DNA of 64,000 nt, taken from the NCBI GenBank assembly GCA_037893225.1, contig JAZGUH010000717.1, positions 248,001 through 312,000 on the forward strand. Reading direction: 5' to 3'. Numbering within the stretch: position 1 is the first letter of the stretch; the number at the start of each line of letters is the position of its first letter. The position numbers were made by a program, and so were the translations under genes. The notes beneath the pieces are model-generated. The model worked only from the letters and a program-made list of their open reading frames with translations, did not search any database and was not told the origin of the DNA. Origin of the DNA: Hippasteria phrygiana (Eukaryota > Echinodermata > Asteroidea > Valvatida > Goniasteridae). This document shows, piece after piece, positions 38,001 to 48,619 of this stretch.

Positions 38001-41000
38001 GCCGGACTGGCAGTGTCAGATGCCCTGCGCGGGTAACCCGGAGGAGATCTGCGGCGGCCGGAGATCTCTATCTCTGGTCAGGTCCGCTGGGTCGGACCGA
38101 CTCTCAGTGTTTGATCGTTAGTGGTAGTCTTTGTTTCGCTTGTTTAATGGAGTATGTCAAGGACAAGGCACACATTAATTTCATGAAAGGGCATAGTATT
38201 ATGGGCATACTATTACTATTATACATCAGTTGGCAAGCTGTTTTGTTTTTGAAAATGTGCTCGAAACCAAAGGGTTTCCAAAAAGTTGAAGAGAAGAAAG
38301 CCGTCAGATAGACAACAAGAAGTCCTTGATATACATTATAAACAAACCTAAATGTTGGATGGTTTGTGTGTCTCTTTTTTCTTTCTTAACAAGACAAAAA
38401 TAACTTTCGACATTGATTTTATATTAGAAAGCTACCTTGCTTGCTTACGTGCTTTGTTTTAAGTTTCTTGTACATGTCTCTTTGTCTAAAAGTATTCCTA
38501 ACTGCCTTGCATCATTAATAAACTTGCTGTAATGCAATGCTTTCTTTATTTCCAATGCTTCCTTTCTTGCTTGTTCGTGTTTAATAGTTGGCTGGCTGAA
38601 TTGCACACAGGCTTGGCTGCAGGCTCACGAGCTTTATATCTTGCTGCATGCCGTTATCTAAACCGCAGTGTTCCCTCTTCCGAAAATGTAGCCGCCATTT
38701 TGGTCAATCTACAAATTCTTGCTGTTTTGTCATCGTCAGTGAATCTAGGTCAGTGCGACCTGCCCACCCAACCCGCCCACGGGCGTGTCCAGGGTGATGA
38801 ATATTCATTCGGTGACGTCGTCCAGTTTGTGTGCGAGGGAGGTTACCAGATGCTAAATGTGTCTGGGGCTGCAGCCCAGTGCGTCATGATTCCAGACGGA
38901 ACGGGAAAGACGGTTGGGTGGAACGCCTCGGTGCCGACTTGCCAAGGTGATTATGTCTAGCCCGTGAAGCTGCAAGACAGATGTTGAACTATCCAAGTTT
39001 GTTTAGTCTCCCTAAGTAAAATCCAGCGGGATAAACGCAGTTGAAAATGTCATATCCCTCTAAGGTATGAGCCCTTTGACTTCGATAGATAGGTTTGGGA
39101 AGGACACGTTTAGACTATAAGTCACTGGTATATTGACGAAACCAAGAATTCATAATTAATCATGTCTGTACCATGATACCTCACATTATTTGATAAAAGT
39201 ACTGTAACAAGTTGACGTTGAAGAAATGTTCAGTTTGAGAGGCTGGATCAAATCTCTGGATGAGGGAATCATACGTTATGTCAGAACCTGATAAACGTAC
39301 ATCATTGAGCTGAGGTTTAAGCAATAATGTGATGATTCATGTCACGTGGATTATAGACAGCCCTATGAGGACCTGTAGGGAATATGATCATGACAAGGCT
39401 ATGGGCTATTTCGTATCCCAACAGGCATGACAGAGTTGCTAAACCTATCAACTTAAGTCTTCTTTTCTGGGCTTAGATCTTTATCGAGGACAAATCTGAA
39501 ATAAAAAAAACAGAAACAAGATCAATTTTCGATCCTATAGGCGGGTAAATTGATGAGACCAACTCGCATCCCCTTTTAGTATCAAAGACGCACGCAATGG
39601 ATACACAGCTCAACTTTTTTCCCCATGCATATTAGTGTTACATGTTTGTTTTCATTGGAAGTGAAAAGTGTTGATTTTAAATTATTTCAAGTGAAAATCA
39701 AGTCAAACACGGAACCTATATACTCCTAAAAATAAGTAGGAAAGCTTGAGGTTATTGTACACAAAACTACGAGACACTTCTTTGTGCTTTGATGACGTCA
39801 TGCTTTGGCTCATGAATATGGAAATTGTTAGCAATGTTGAAACTACTGCCTCAATGGGAGACTTTTGAGACCCTGGTGGCAGCAGACATACCGGTCCTTT
39901 TTGCTAGCTCCGAGCATGCGCGCGTACTTCTGAGCATGCGCGCGTACTTCTGAGCATGTGCAAGACTGATGAGAACAATGGGGGAAAGATCGGTATGTCT
40001 GCTGTGCATGTGACCACGCGTGTCAAAGTCTCCCGTTGCTACAAATGAGGTGGAAATCTATGACAATAATTAAGCAGTCCTCCATGCAATCAAGTAATGA
40101 AAGTACCATTTTATGTTGCTTTAAGAATACATTATGAAGATAGACCATCGCTCTATTCCATTCGCCCCCGCATTACAGCTATACCATCGAACCACTCCGG
40201 GTACGTCCCTCGTGGAATAATAACCGAGGCATCAAGCGTCGAACCCAGGGTATGTTTCCGGAGCTACCCTGGTGTTATCTCAACAGATGAACATAACAGT
40301 CCTTGGTCGATACAACGTCAAATGCGGTTGCCGCGTCACCTGGCAAATTGTGTTCCGAAATTTTACTTTCGTGTCTGTTAAAGATGTATTGCGTCAGTGT
40401 TATTGAAATGCTACCACAACCAACCAACCAACCGACAGCTAGGTTAAGGAGTTTAAGGTTACCGGGATCGCACCATACCCAGTCCGGGCCTGTTTAACTG
40501 AATCATATGGGTCAAGAAATCTCTTTTTTTGGCTACACTTCCTGTATATCTTCCAGTTTGGACAACCCACTTCCTAAGCCCTCGGACACCACAAGCACAA
40601 ACGGTGCCCCCATATTTCGGATATCGAAACTCATTCTATTTCCTCTATTTTGCGATTGTTTTATATGAAGACGGCTGTTTTATGTGCGCATAAGACATGT
40701 TTGTGGAAGCCTAGGTAATTAATAAGCCATTTCTTATTTTTAGCAAAATGGAAATTGGATAGTTAAAAAATGGGTCCTATGAGGACATGGCGGCTGTTTT
40801 ATGAATATGGGAAAAGCTAACAAGGCAGTGGGAAATAAGATTCCTTTGGGACTTCCTGAATGGTTAAATGTACTCACGACTATTTCATGTATGCTTAATC
40901 ATCTCCACAGCGGCTGTTGACAGCAAGACAAGAATGACACATGAGAAACAGGTTCCTCGATACGGTAAGACGTTTTGAACTTTTAGGGACTGGAGCCATC

Positions 41001-43982
41001 TACAACCCCGCCCGCGCGCCACCCCGACACCCACTACTGCAGATTATTTTATTATTATTTTCTTTTTTAGTTTTATTTTAAAGGTTTTTTTGTACGCTGC
41101 AGTAAGTTTGTATAGGGCCTATGACAAGGTTTGAATCATAACAATTTTGTTCATATACCGATCCCGTATTATTATTATTCAGCACAGGGAAATCTCAGCA
41201 CGTAATTGTTCACCTGTTGTTATTGAGCCATACATGGCAGGTTTGCATGTAGGTATTGTAATTAAGGGCTGATTAGAGATTTTTGCGGAGGGGTCAGACC
41301 CCACGTACATTTTAAGGCCTGCCATTTTTAGGCCTGCCATTTTAAGGCCTGCCATTTTAAGGCCTGGGACTGTTAAACATAAAAAAGAGAGAAACATGCA
41401 AAACAATCACGGGTATCGCTTGGGGGGGTGGGGGGGGGGGGGGTTCCGGGGGTATGACGCCACCCCCATTAGTTGATTTGTCTGCCGTAAATCCGTGTAG
41501 CTGTCGGCAAACAAAAGAGAGTGAAGAAAAAGTGGAACAAAGAGGGAGGGGCGGCTATGGCAGTTCCCCCTCCCCAATAATTTCTCCCTCCCCAATAATT
41601 TCCCCCTTGTAATACACATTTAATATGTCATTGGCTTTTACATGCACCAGTGCACCAGAATACACAAAGATCAGCACACATTTTCAAAATATTTCCCAGG
41701 ATACACAAGAGACACTGAGTACGCTTAACAATTGTTGTTGGTTGTGTGTTTTTCCTCCCCCCCCCCCCCCCCCCCCCCCAACCTGGACGAGAAATCACTG
41801 AAGCGGCACACGATGTACGGTAACTCCTCGTACGGTAACGTTCGAGCTTGCCAAATATTTCTTGATTTCGAGGCCAATTTACACACTTCTTCGGCACAAT
41901 GAACCCTGATTGCCGGGACACTATGAATACAGTTTAGAAATGACTACATACACCAACGGTCAATGCACTTGTGAAATGGTATCGATTACGAGTGCAGTAA
42001 TAACCGTGTACGGGACGCGTACGGACCAAGTTCGTACGGTACGGTACCACGGGTACAGTGAGTACGAGCTGCGCTTGCAGATTGTGTAACGGACGGATTG
42101 CAAGTACTCTACGAGGTCTCTCATGACGTTAACTTCCGGGTCCCAAATGCGCGGGCTGCATGGCAAGCGTTTGAAGCAACAAGCACGCGTGTGGCCCATT
42201 CTTTTGCACTGCAATTCCCCCTCCAAATGACGTCACACACGTGAAGAGCATAGGGGGACGAGTAGCCTTCGAGTCGAATAAGAGCAAGTACATCAGCAAA
42301 GATTGGCGCAGGCCCGAGTGCAGGCACATGTTGCACTTCGCTCAATGATCTGTATCGTGGCGTCCTTTGTTTTGTGTCGTTGTGTGTGTATGTGTGGGTG
42401 AGTTTGTATATGCCGGCAATCGTGGACCTAGGACAAAATAATTCGGGCGTAGACAAAGGGGTCCACGTTTGACCTAACGTCCACGATTGAAAATCGTGTA
42501 CAAAACCAATGAGAGGCCTTCCGAAAAAGTTAGAGTATAAACAAAAGAGGAACAATGGGAGGTCCACGATTGCACCCGTTTACATGACTGTGTGTGTGTG
42601 TGTGTGTGTGTGTTTGCTCATATGTGCATGCTCATGGTACAAACGTAGATGTGTCATCTAAACCACAAACAGTCGTAGGATTACAAGCTGGGGGACTTAA
42701 TACCAGGGAGAGCACGCCAAAATTAATTAAAACTATTTTGATACTGTACACGAAAATGTATTACACATACGAAACATATTGTTTTGTATATGTGTAATAA
42801 AAGGCTAAATCATCTGCTGAGTTTCATTTGAGGTATAATTTACGGCTATACATTTTTTTTAACTAGACTCAAATCCCAGATTGGCAGTTGTTGGAAGTCC
42901 CAACTGATCGCAGCATAGTCCTCTAATTAAATAGTCATTAAGACCGGTACACATGCCCTGCACAAATTAGGGCGTAAGTCAGAACAGATGGCGTTGATCC
43001 TGAACTGCTGCATAAAACAGATCTCATTTGGTTGAAGGTCAGAGCTTTTTACCAGGCTGATTTTCAAGATGGCTGCCAGCTTTTGCCGAGCTGGCTTCTA
43101 TAGGGCTGGTGACTTGATGTCTTAACCTCAGTCGTTCATTTATCGTTTCCTCTTTTCTTATGTCAGTAGATACCATAGAGCGTCAGTACGTCTTTCTGGC
43201 AGTTCTCGGTGGTCTGGTCATAGTCCTCACGTCGGCCATTTTGATTATTGTCGTCAAGAGGAAGATTGCAAGACACAGGTAAAATACAGACTGAGAGGAA
43301 TGGTTTCAGTAGAGGGTGCTCTAAATTGCACAACGCTTTCTGATCCACAGTGACGTCTCAGTCACGCGACAGCAACGCGGACGTATAATGGACCCGCAGC
43401 GCGTCTACGTTTGCACAGCTGGATGACATTTGAAGCCAGTTAAAGCCACATTACAGTGATCATTGTACACAGTGATCAATGGTTACTATTGAGGAGGATA
43501 AAACGAAAATTTCCGTAAACCACGCGGACAATGTTGTCAAATGTTTTCGGCACGGTAAGATGGCTTCAACTGGCTTAAACTGGCTTCAACTCTACAGTTG
43601 TATTGCGGGTCCAGGTTATTTATATACGTCCGTGGAAGCAATAGGACCTTCAATGGGACCAATGAAGGTTCCTGTAAAAGGGAGAAGTCAGGGTACTTAT
43701 TCAAATTTAACTCGCAGATGGTTCATTGAACAACCCTACACCCTTTGTTTTGTTGTCAGAGCCGCAAAGAGCTCGAGCAGGTCCGACCCGCCTCCCTGCT
43801 ACCAGGATCTGGTGCTAGACTACGAGCGAATAATGGACCCCAAGACCGGTCGGTACCCCATCGACCGGGCTAGCTGCTACCAGTCACTCAAGCCGTCCGT
43901 GCCTGGCAAGCCACCCCGGTACGTCGCCCGCGTCAACGTCACCGGACACCCCAGCTACCCTGAGGAAGTCTGGAAACACTGA
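29062..43982 (+). CDS. SRCR-WSC-CCP type I transmembrane receptor with ITIM-like tail (eight exons, 430 aa)
   Basis: Exons are 29,062-29,149 (signal peptide, hydrophobic YLWTVLLINVNYFL), 31,981-32,202 and 34,918-34,992 (one SRCR domain, residues 30-128), 37,796-38,116 (WSC), 38,749-38,946 (sushi/CCP), 40,911-40,964 (stalk), 43,167-43,278 (TM about 327-349, then KRK) and 43,760-43,982 (tail). Every ectodomain boundary is phase 1. The SRCR has six cysteines and is split over two exons, as known for group A. The WSC has its eight cysteines (GCYADP, ECYCG, EICGG); the CCP has four cysteines plus the Trp. The tail contains LDYERI (376-381) and SCYQSL (395-400), both fitting S/I/V/LxYxxI/V/L, and a further YQDL. 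A surface recognition receptor is inferred; the ligand is unknown. The WSC exon donor is GTTAGT, weaker than consensus. No orthologue name is assigned. Confidence 0.88.
30986..31165. mobile_element. MITE with AAGGGCCGGTCACAC ends (copy 1)
   Basis: TAAGGGCCGGTCACACAGGC at the left is mirrored by the right end GACCGGCCCTTTA with GTGGCTAGCTG between. Inside are ACGACGACGATGACGAAATG and its rough complement CATCGTTTTCGTTTTCGTCC. The interior has a CGCGCGTGTAATACGCGCGC palindrome and TTGATTGGTG. A related copy contributes to 36,262-36,530. The element lies in receptor intron 1. Confidence 0.75.
32950..33826. mobile_element. Large inverted-repeat element (~0.88 kb) in receptor intron 2
   Basis: ATCTGCGCACTTCCGGGTTT with AAAAGCGAGG and TTTAGTAAACAA at the left is mirrored by TTGTTTAG, CCTCGCTTTC and AACCCGGAAGTGCGCAGAT at the right end. 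The terminal pairing is about 45 bp with several mismatches. No transposase is visible. Its centre carries a separate strong palindrome at 33,433-33,568. It is probably a non-autonomous DNA transposon with a nested insertion. Confidence 0.65.
33433..33568. repeat. GC-rich palindrome nested inside the larger element
   Basis: A 28-base arm (TAGCCTTTAGTCAAGGCGCG then CGTGGCTA) pairs with its complement at 33,541-33,568 with one mismatch. The loop adds ATGGGCGCGTGGCTATGGGC repeats and a GCCATGGCGCCATC near-palindrome. It is much more GC-rich than its surroundings, as expected for a separate, younger insertion. Confidence 0.65.
35310..35370 (+). repeat. (TTTG)n microsatellite
   Basis: About fourteen tandem TGTT/TTTG units with two GTGT interruptions lie in receptor intron 3. 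Confidence 0.9.
36110..36247. mobile_element. MITE with TTAA flanks and AAGCCCGGTTCATACTTC ends
   Basis: GCCCGGTTCATACTTCATGC at 36,114 is mirrored by GCATGAAGTATGAACCGGGC ending at 36,243. TTAA lies immediately outside both ends (36,110-36,113 and 36,244-36,247). TTAA target duplication is characteristic of piggyBac-type elements, though here TTAA also continues the palindrome. GCGAATGCGAAGCGAATTC and its complement form the inner stem. There is no coding capacity. Confidence 0.75.
36333..36530 (+). repeat. 26-bp minisatellite derived from a MITE terminus
   Basis: About eight tandem units of ATCGTGGCCAGTGTGAGCGG followed by CCCTTT, with drift toward the right end. The unit corresponds to the terminal inverted repeat of the MITE at 30,986-31,165 (TCGTGGC...GGCCCTTTA). 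The sequence just before it (GTTTTTGTTATCGTCGTCGT and AATCAATGGCGTTCATT) is the interior of the same family. It lies in receptor intron 3. Confidence 0.8.
39856..40034. mobile_element. MITE with an internal 20-bp minisatellite (copy 2)
   Basis: The ends are the same as at 16,293-16,522: GGGAGACTTTTGAGACC and GCAGACATACCGGTC on the left, GATCGGTATGTCTGCTG and CAAAGTCTCCC on the right. The core has about three units of CGTACTTCTGAGCATGCGCG against six in copy 1. This copy lies in receptor intron 5. Confidence 0.8.
41311..41368 (+). repeat. Short tandem repeat of AAGGCCTGCCATTTT
   Basis: Four units of about 15-16 bp occur in receptor intron 6. Poly-G (41,421-41,443) and poly-C (41,757-41,779) runs lie nearby. 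Confidence 0.75.
42589..42613 (+). repeat. (TG)n microsatellite
   Basis: About twelve uninterrupted TG units lie in receptor intron 6. Confidence 0.9.
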
Positions 43983-44259
43983 GCCTGTACCGTGTAACTG
44001 ATGACTTAACAATGAAACTATGACACTATAATGACATCCTCGGTAGATCTCGATAGGCCGTCCTCGATTGGAAATCGTGTACAAAAAGAAGTGACAGGAA
44101 TTTGGAAATGTATAAACAAAATAAGCCATCGGAAGATGAACTGGAACTCCTCGACGTTACACCCTAAAATACTGCGTGACCATAATCATGTGTGTTATGT
44201 TGGACATTTTGAGGCGATGGAAGAATTTATGTTTTAACTAACTTGTTATACAACGCCAG

Positions 44260-44265
44260 AATAAA
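44260..44265 (+). promoter_or_regulatory. Candidate polyadenylation signal of the SRCR receptor
   Basis: AATAAA lies 278 bp downstream of the receptor stop codon on the same strand. It is the first canonical hexamer after the stop. The cleavage site is not determined. Confidence 0.5.
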
Positions 44266-44354
44266 TCCTGGTTGGACTACATGCATGGATTTCTTTGTGT
44301 ACAACGCGCCGTTTTCCGTTCTCGGTCCCGCTAAAAATTCTAGTTCCGAATCGG

Positions 44355-44519
44355 TTAAAGTTCAATTGTTGTTCCTGCGTATCTTGCAAATTTATCTAAT
44401 CGTTTGACTGCGTATTTAATTAGTTTCTTTGTGTTAGCAGCGTCAGCATCGCCTACGAGTTCTGATATTTCATCGTCTGTTAGGAGAACAAATGGTGATT
44501 CGAGAACATTGTCTGCCAT
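44355..44519 (-). CDS. Short ORF resembling the N-terminus of Crypton/ZMYM/KCTD1-type proteins
   Basis: From ATG at 44,519 the minus strand encodes 54 residues starting MADNVLESPFVLLTDDEI, with NTKKLIKYAVKRLDKFARY in the middle, ending at a stop near 44,355. The pattern of an acidic start, then D-A-x-NTKK-x6-A-x-x-x-L-x-x-F, resembles the N-terminal segment of tyrosine-recombinase-derived genes of Crypton origin. I infer this from memory of the pattern and it is not certain. It is either a truncated element, a first exon of an unlisted gene, or a solo relic. It lies just outside the receptor 3' end. Confidence 0.35.
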   Translation of the reverse strand: MADNVLESPFVLLTDDEISELVGDADAANTKKLIKYAVKRLDKFARYAGTTIEL

Positions 44520-44723
44520 TTTGTGTGAATGACAGCCGTGGTGTAGCGCCACCAATAGTGTGACCGTGGAATTATGAAAGTACAATTCAACGCGTATCAC
44601 CGTTGAACAGAACTTCTATTTTTGCGGTGCCGGCCGTGCGTTGGTGGGACGAATAATTCAATGCGCGTGATCGACGATCCACCAATTAGATGGCGAGAAT
44701 TTATCCACGCGTTGTATAAAACA

Positions 44724-44833
44724 AATAATGAATGTTTCACATTCGTGCAATGGTAAGAATAATTTCATGAAATTATTCTGACCATTGAAATAATTCTTAC
44801 CATCGCACTCATAAACATTCATTATTTGTATAC
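44724..44833. repeat. Long hairpin (double palindrome)
   Basis: ACAAATAATGAATGTTTCAC followed by a variable CATTCGTGCAATGGTAAGAATAATTT-like stretch folds back onto AAATAATTCTTACCATCGCA and AAACATTCATTATTTGTATA. The very centre (AATTTCATGAAATT) is itself palindromic. The total stem is about 50 bp with a few mismatches. It may be a MITE or a source of a structured RNA; no evidence separates these. Confidence 0.7.
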
Positions 44834-46380
44834 TGTGTATAGGCTGCACAAATATCCATCTTGACTTTAATATCTTAGATATCCAAGCACAAAGTAAAAT
44901 ATACGTGGTGATTGCGTCATTTTCTGTGCTTCTTTAAAAACACATGAGGCATCGTTTTATGTTTCGCAAATAGTTGTAAAGTTTATTGATTTACGGGTTA
45001 CACATCACTTTTAGCTTTAAAATGTAAACAGTCTTGTGTTGTACTTTGAAACGGAGTAACACTACGACATGAAGTCGTAATTACATTACATTTAATTTCA
45101 ATTATGTAGTTCAACTTTACTTGTTAAAACAAAACTGCTAATGTTTTATTCCAAATATAATCATGCATTCCATTATTTTCAACAAATACAACAATACTTA
45201 ATCTGAATTTGTGTTGAACGAAATATTTATTCTCAAAAATTCAGAAATAATATTTTTCTTGGGCAGACTATAGCTTGCAAGAATTTAAACAGAACATCAA
45301 AGTAGTTAACTAAACTGTAAAAAAAGCTTTTCTCCAAATTTTAAATTGGAGAATTTGTATGTGTTTTCAAAGTCGTTGGAGGCAGGCCCTCTATTGGCGG
45401 TATTTTATATTGCAGACTTTAGAGTGGTTCCTGGCCCCTTCACGTTATTATCGTTCTTACCCATTATATGATGTGCGGGGAAAGGTCATGCAGACGAGAC
45501 CTGTTTTTTAAGGGTTGCTGCGGAATTTCAATTTCAATTTCAAATAGGAGTCCACACTTTTCTCTTCTTTTTTGAAGTGCGGACAAACAAATACGCACAA
45601 TTTGAGAGTAAAGAAATAATTGTTTTCAAGATGTAATTATTAGGCTATTCGTTCTTTGAACAATGAATAATCACGAAATTATGCAATTCTAATTTTGTAT
45701 TAATTTCAGAAACGATTTGACAGTGGTATGATGGGGCTTACTCCACACAAATGAGTCTCCTTAAATGCAGATTCTGGGAAACATGATGATATCACAGACA
45801 ATATCCAAACATTTGCAGCAATAGCATGTAATATCTAAAATAAAATAAAATTACCCGTACAATAGTTGGTTAGTAGACCAAAAAAAGTAATCAAGTTTTC
45901 AACATTATTGACTCACCCCTGGTATGTAATACATCTATTTGGGTCAATTTTTGTACTGTTGGTTGTTGCTATCGCGTACAATACAATTGCGTTTCTATTT
46001 GTTTCTGTGTACAATTTAATTCGTTTAACAAACAAAACTTTACCGTAGTCCATTGTTTTTGTTTGGAAGGAATCATTATGACGCAACCTTTGATATAATA
46101 CATCTAGTATTACATGTATGTACAAATGTAAACAATGAATTTGGAATTAAATGTTTCGTAATAATAGAAAATAGAAAGTCGTCATAAGTAATGTTTTTAT
46201 TTTACTTCAACAATGTGTTTTGTTCCTCCATTTGAAAGTAATTGGAACATCCTTCATTGTTCATTCACATGCAACTAAGGTATATGGACAATTCTCACGG
46301 CAACCTTTCACCCTTTGAGTCGACAATTTTTGAAAAATCTAATTATTCTTGGAAATTACACTGTAACTTAATTTCACGCA

Positions 46381-46419
46381 CAACAACAACAACAACAGCA
46401 GCAACAGCAGCAGCAGCAA
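46381..46419 (+). repeat. (CAA/CAG)n microsatellite
   Basis: About 13 trinucleotide units (CAA then mixed CAG/CAA) run directly into the first CAAGGGGTACCCCTTG palindrome of the adjoining repeat domain. Confidence 0.85.
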
Positions 46420-48610
46420 GGGGTACCCCTTGCTGAACAGAAAGCTTTGCAGTTTCAGAAGATTAGTATAAATTATTTCACAAAGACAACAAAAGTGACA
46501 AGGGGTACCCCTTGCATTCTTTCACTTGTCTGGGATTAATATTGAATTCTTATAATTTGTTTTTATTTCACATTTTTCTAAATTTTCAGAAAATGTTTCT
46601 ATATTTCTATGAAATATGCTTCGATTAATATCTAAGTGGGTTTCGGTAATCCCAGACGTTTCTATAACAAATTTCGTTAAGTTTGGAAATATTCATTTTT
46701 TTTACAAAATCGACCAAAATGACAAGGGATACATACCCCTTGCAATTTTTTCTGTCGAAAAAAAGTTGCCCCGAAAAGTTCAGCATAGAAACAGCATCAA
46801 ATGGAGACGTTATCCCTGCAATTTCACTTGTCTGGGATTAATATTGATTCTGAGAACCCTATACATTTTTTGAGCAAATTTCGGTTCAATTTTGTAAGGT
46901 TCATTTTTAGGACAAAATCAACAAAAGTGGCAAGGGGTACCCCTTGCAATTGTTTTCTTTTTAAATGGTTAAATGTCTATGATTAAACTCTAAATGGGTT
47001 TATGACAATCCCAGACGTTTCTGGAACAAATTTCATTTAAATTGAGAAATGTTCATTTTTTTTCGGCAAAAGCAACAAAACTAGTAAGGAGTATCCCTTG
47101 CAATTTTCTGTATTTATTTGATTTTTTTAATGGGGGGCGTAAAAAGGTTTCCCTGAAAAGTTCAGCATAGAAACAGCATCAAATGGAGACTTTATTCCTG
47201 GGATTAATATTGAATTTTAATTGTCTTTTCTACTTTTCCCCAATTTTCAAAATATTGCTATATCTATATGAAATATGCTTCGATTAATATCTAAATGGGC
47301 TTCTGACAAACCTAGATATTTTTAGAGCAAATTTCGTTTCTATTTGGAAAGCTAATTTTGTTGGACAAAATCAACAAAAGTGGCAATTTTTTGTTCTTTT
47401 TAAATGGTTAAATATCTATGAACTATGCTTCGATTAAACTCTAAATGGGTTTATGACAATCCTAGACGTTTCTGGAGCAAATTTCATTTAAATTGAGAAA
47501 TGTTCTTATTTTTTCCGACAAAAGCAACAAACGTTTTTATTTATTTATTAGATTCTTTTTCATGGAGGGGTGGGGGGTTGGTGCGTAAAAAAGTTGCCCT
47601 GAAAAGCTCAGCACAACAGCATCAAATGGAGACTAGCCCTGCAATTTCACTTGTCTGGGATTAATATTTAATTCTTATCATTTTTTTCATTTCACATTTT
47701 CCGAAATATATTTTTTTCTGTCGAAAAAAGGTTGCCCCGAAAAGTTCAGCATAGAAACAGGATCAAATGGAGACTTTATCCCTGCAATTTCACTTGTCTG
47801 GGATTAATATTGGATTTAAATTTTGTTTTGTTACTTTTCCCAAATTTTCGAAATACACATGTATTGCTATATTTATATGAAATATGCGTCGATTAATATC
47901 TAAATGGGCTTCTGATAATCCTAGACATTTTTAGAGCAAATTTCGGTTCAATTTGGAAAGTTTCATTTTTGGACAAAATCAACAAAAGTGGCAAGGGGTA
48001 CCCCTTGTAACAGAAAGCTTTGAAGTTTCAGAAGATTAGTATGAATTAGCACTAATTAGTATTAGTAGTAGTATTTCAATGATTCTTTATTTTATTTATA
48101 TTTCACAAAGTCAACAAAAGTGACAAGTGGTACCCCTTGCATTCCTTTTTGGGGGGAAAGGGGGGGTGGGGAAAGGTGTTCAGAAAAGTGCAGTATAGAA
48201 ATAGCATCAAATGGAGACAAGCCCTGCAAGATTCGATTAATATCAAAATGGGTTTCTGACAATCCTAGACATTTTCAGAGCAAATTTTGTTTCCATTTGG
48301 AAATTTAAATTCCTTTGACAAAATCGACCAAAATGACCAGGGATACCCCTTGCAATTTTTTCTGTCGAAAAAAGTTGCCCGGAAAAGTTCAGCATAGAAA
48401 CAGGATCAAATGGAGACTTTATCCCTGCAATTTCACTTGTCTGGGATTATTTTTGAATTTGTTTTTCTACTTTTCCCAAATTTTCGAAATATTGCTATAT
48501 TTATATGAAATATGCTTCGATTAATATCTAAATGGCCTTCTGAGAACCCCAGACAATTTTAGAGCAAATTTTGGTTCAATTTGGAAAGGTTTATATTTTT
48601 GGAAAATATC
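46418..48610 (+). repeat. Degenerate tandem repeats carrying a CAAGGGGTACCCCTTG palindrome
   Basis: The 16-base palindrome with a central KpnI-type GGTACC occurs exactly at 46,418-46,433, 46,499-46,514, 46,931-46,946 and 47,992-48,007, with variants at about 46,720, 48,124 and 48,340. Associated words recur in fixed order: TCACTTGTCTGGGATTAATA, ATGAAATATGCTTCGATTAA, TCTAAATGGGCTTCTGA, CCTAGACATTTTTAGAGCAA, GACAAAATCAACAAAAGTGG. Periods are irregular (roughly 0.4-0.5 kb), with internal deletions. A partial copy reappears at 52,890-53,290 on the far side of the satellite. There is no coding capacity. Confidence 0.75.
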
Positions 48611-48619
48611 AACAAAAGT

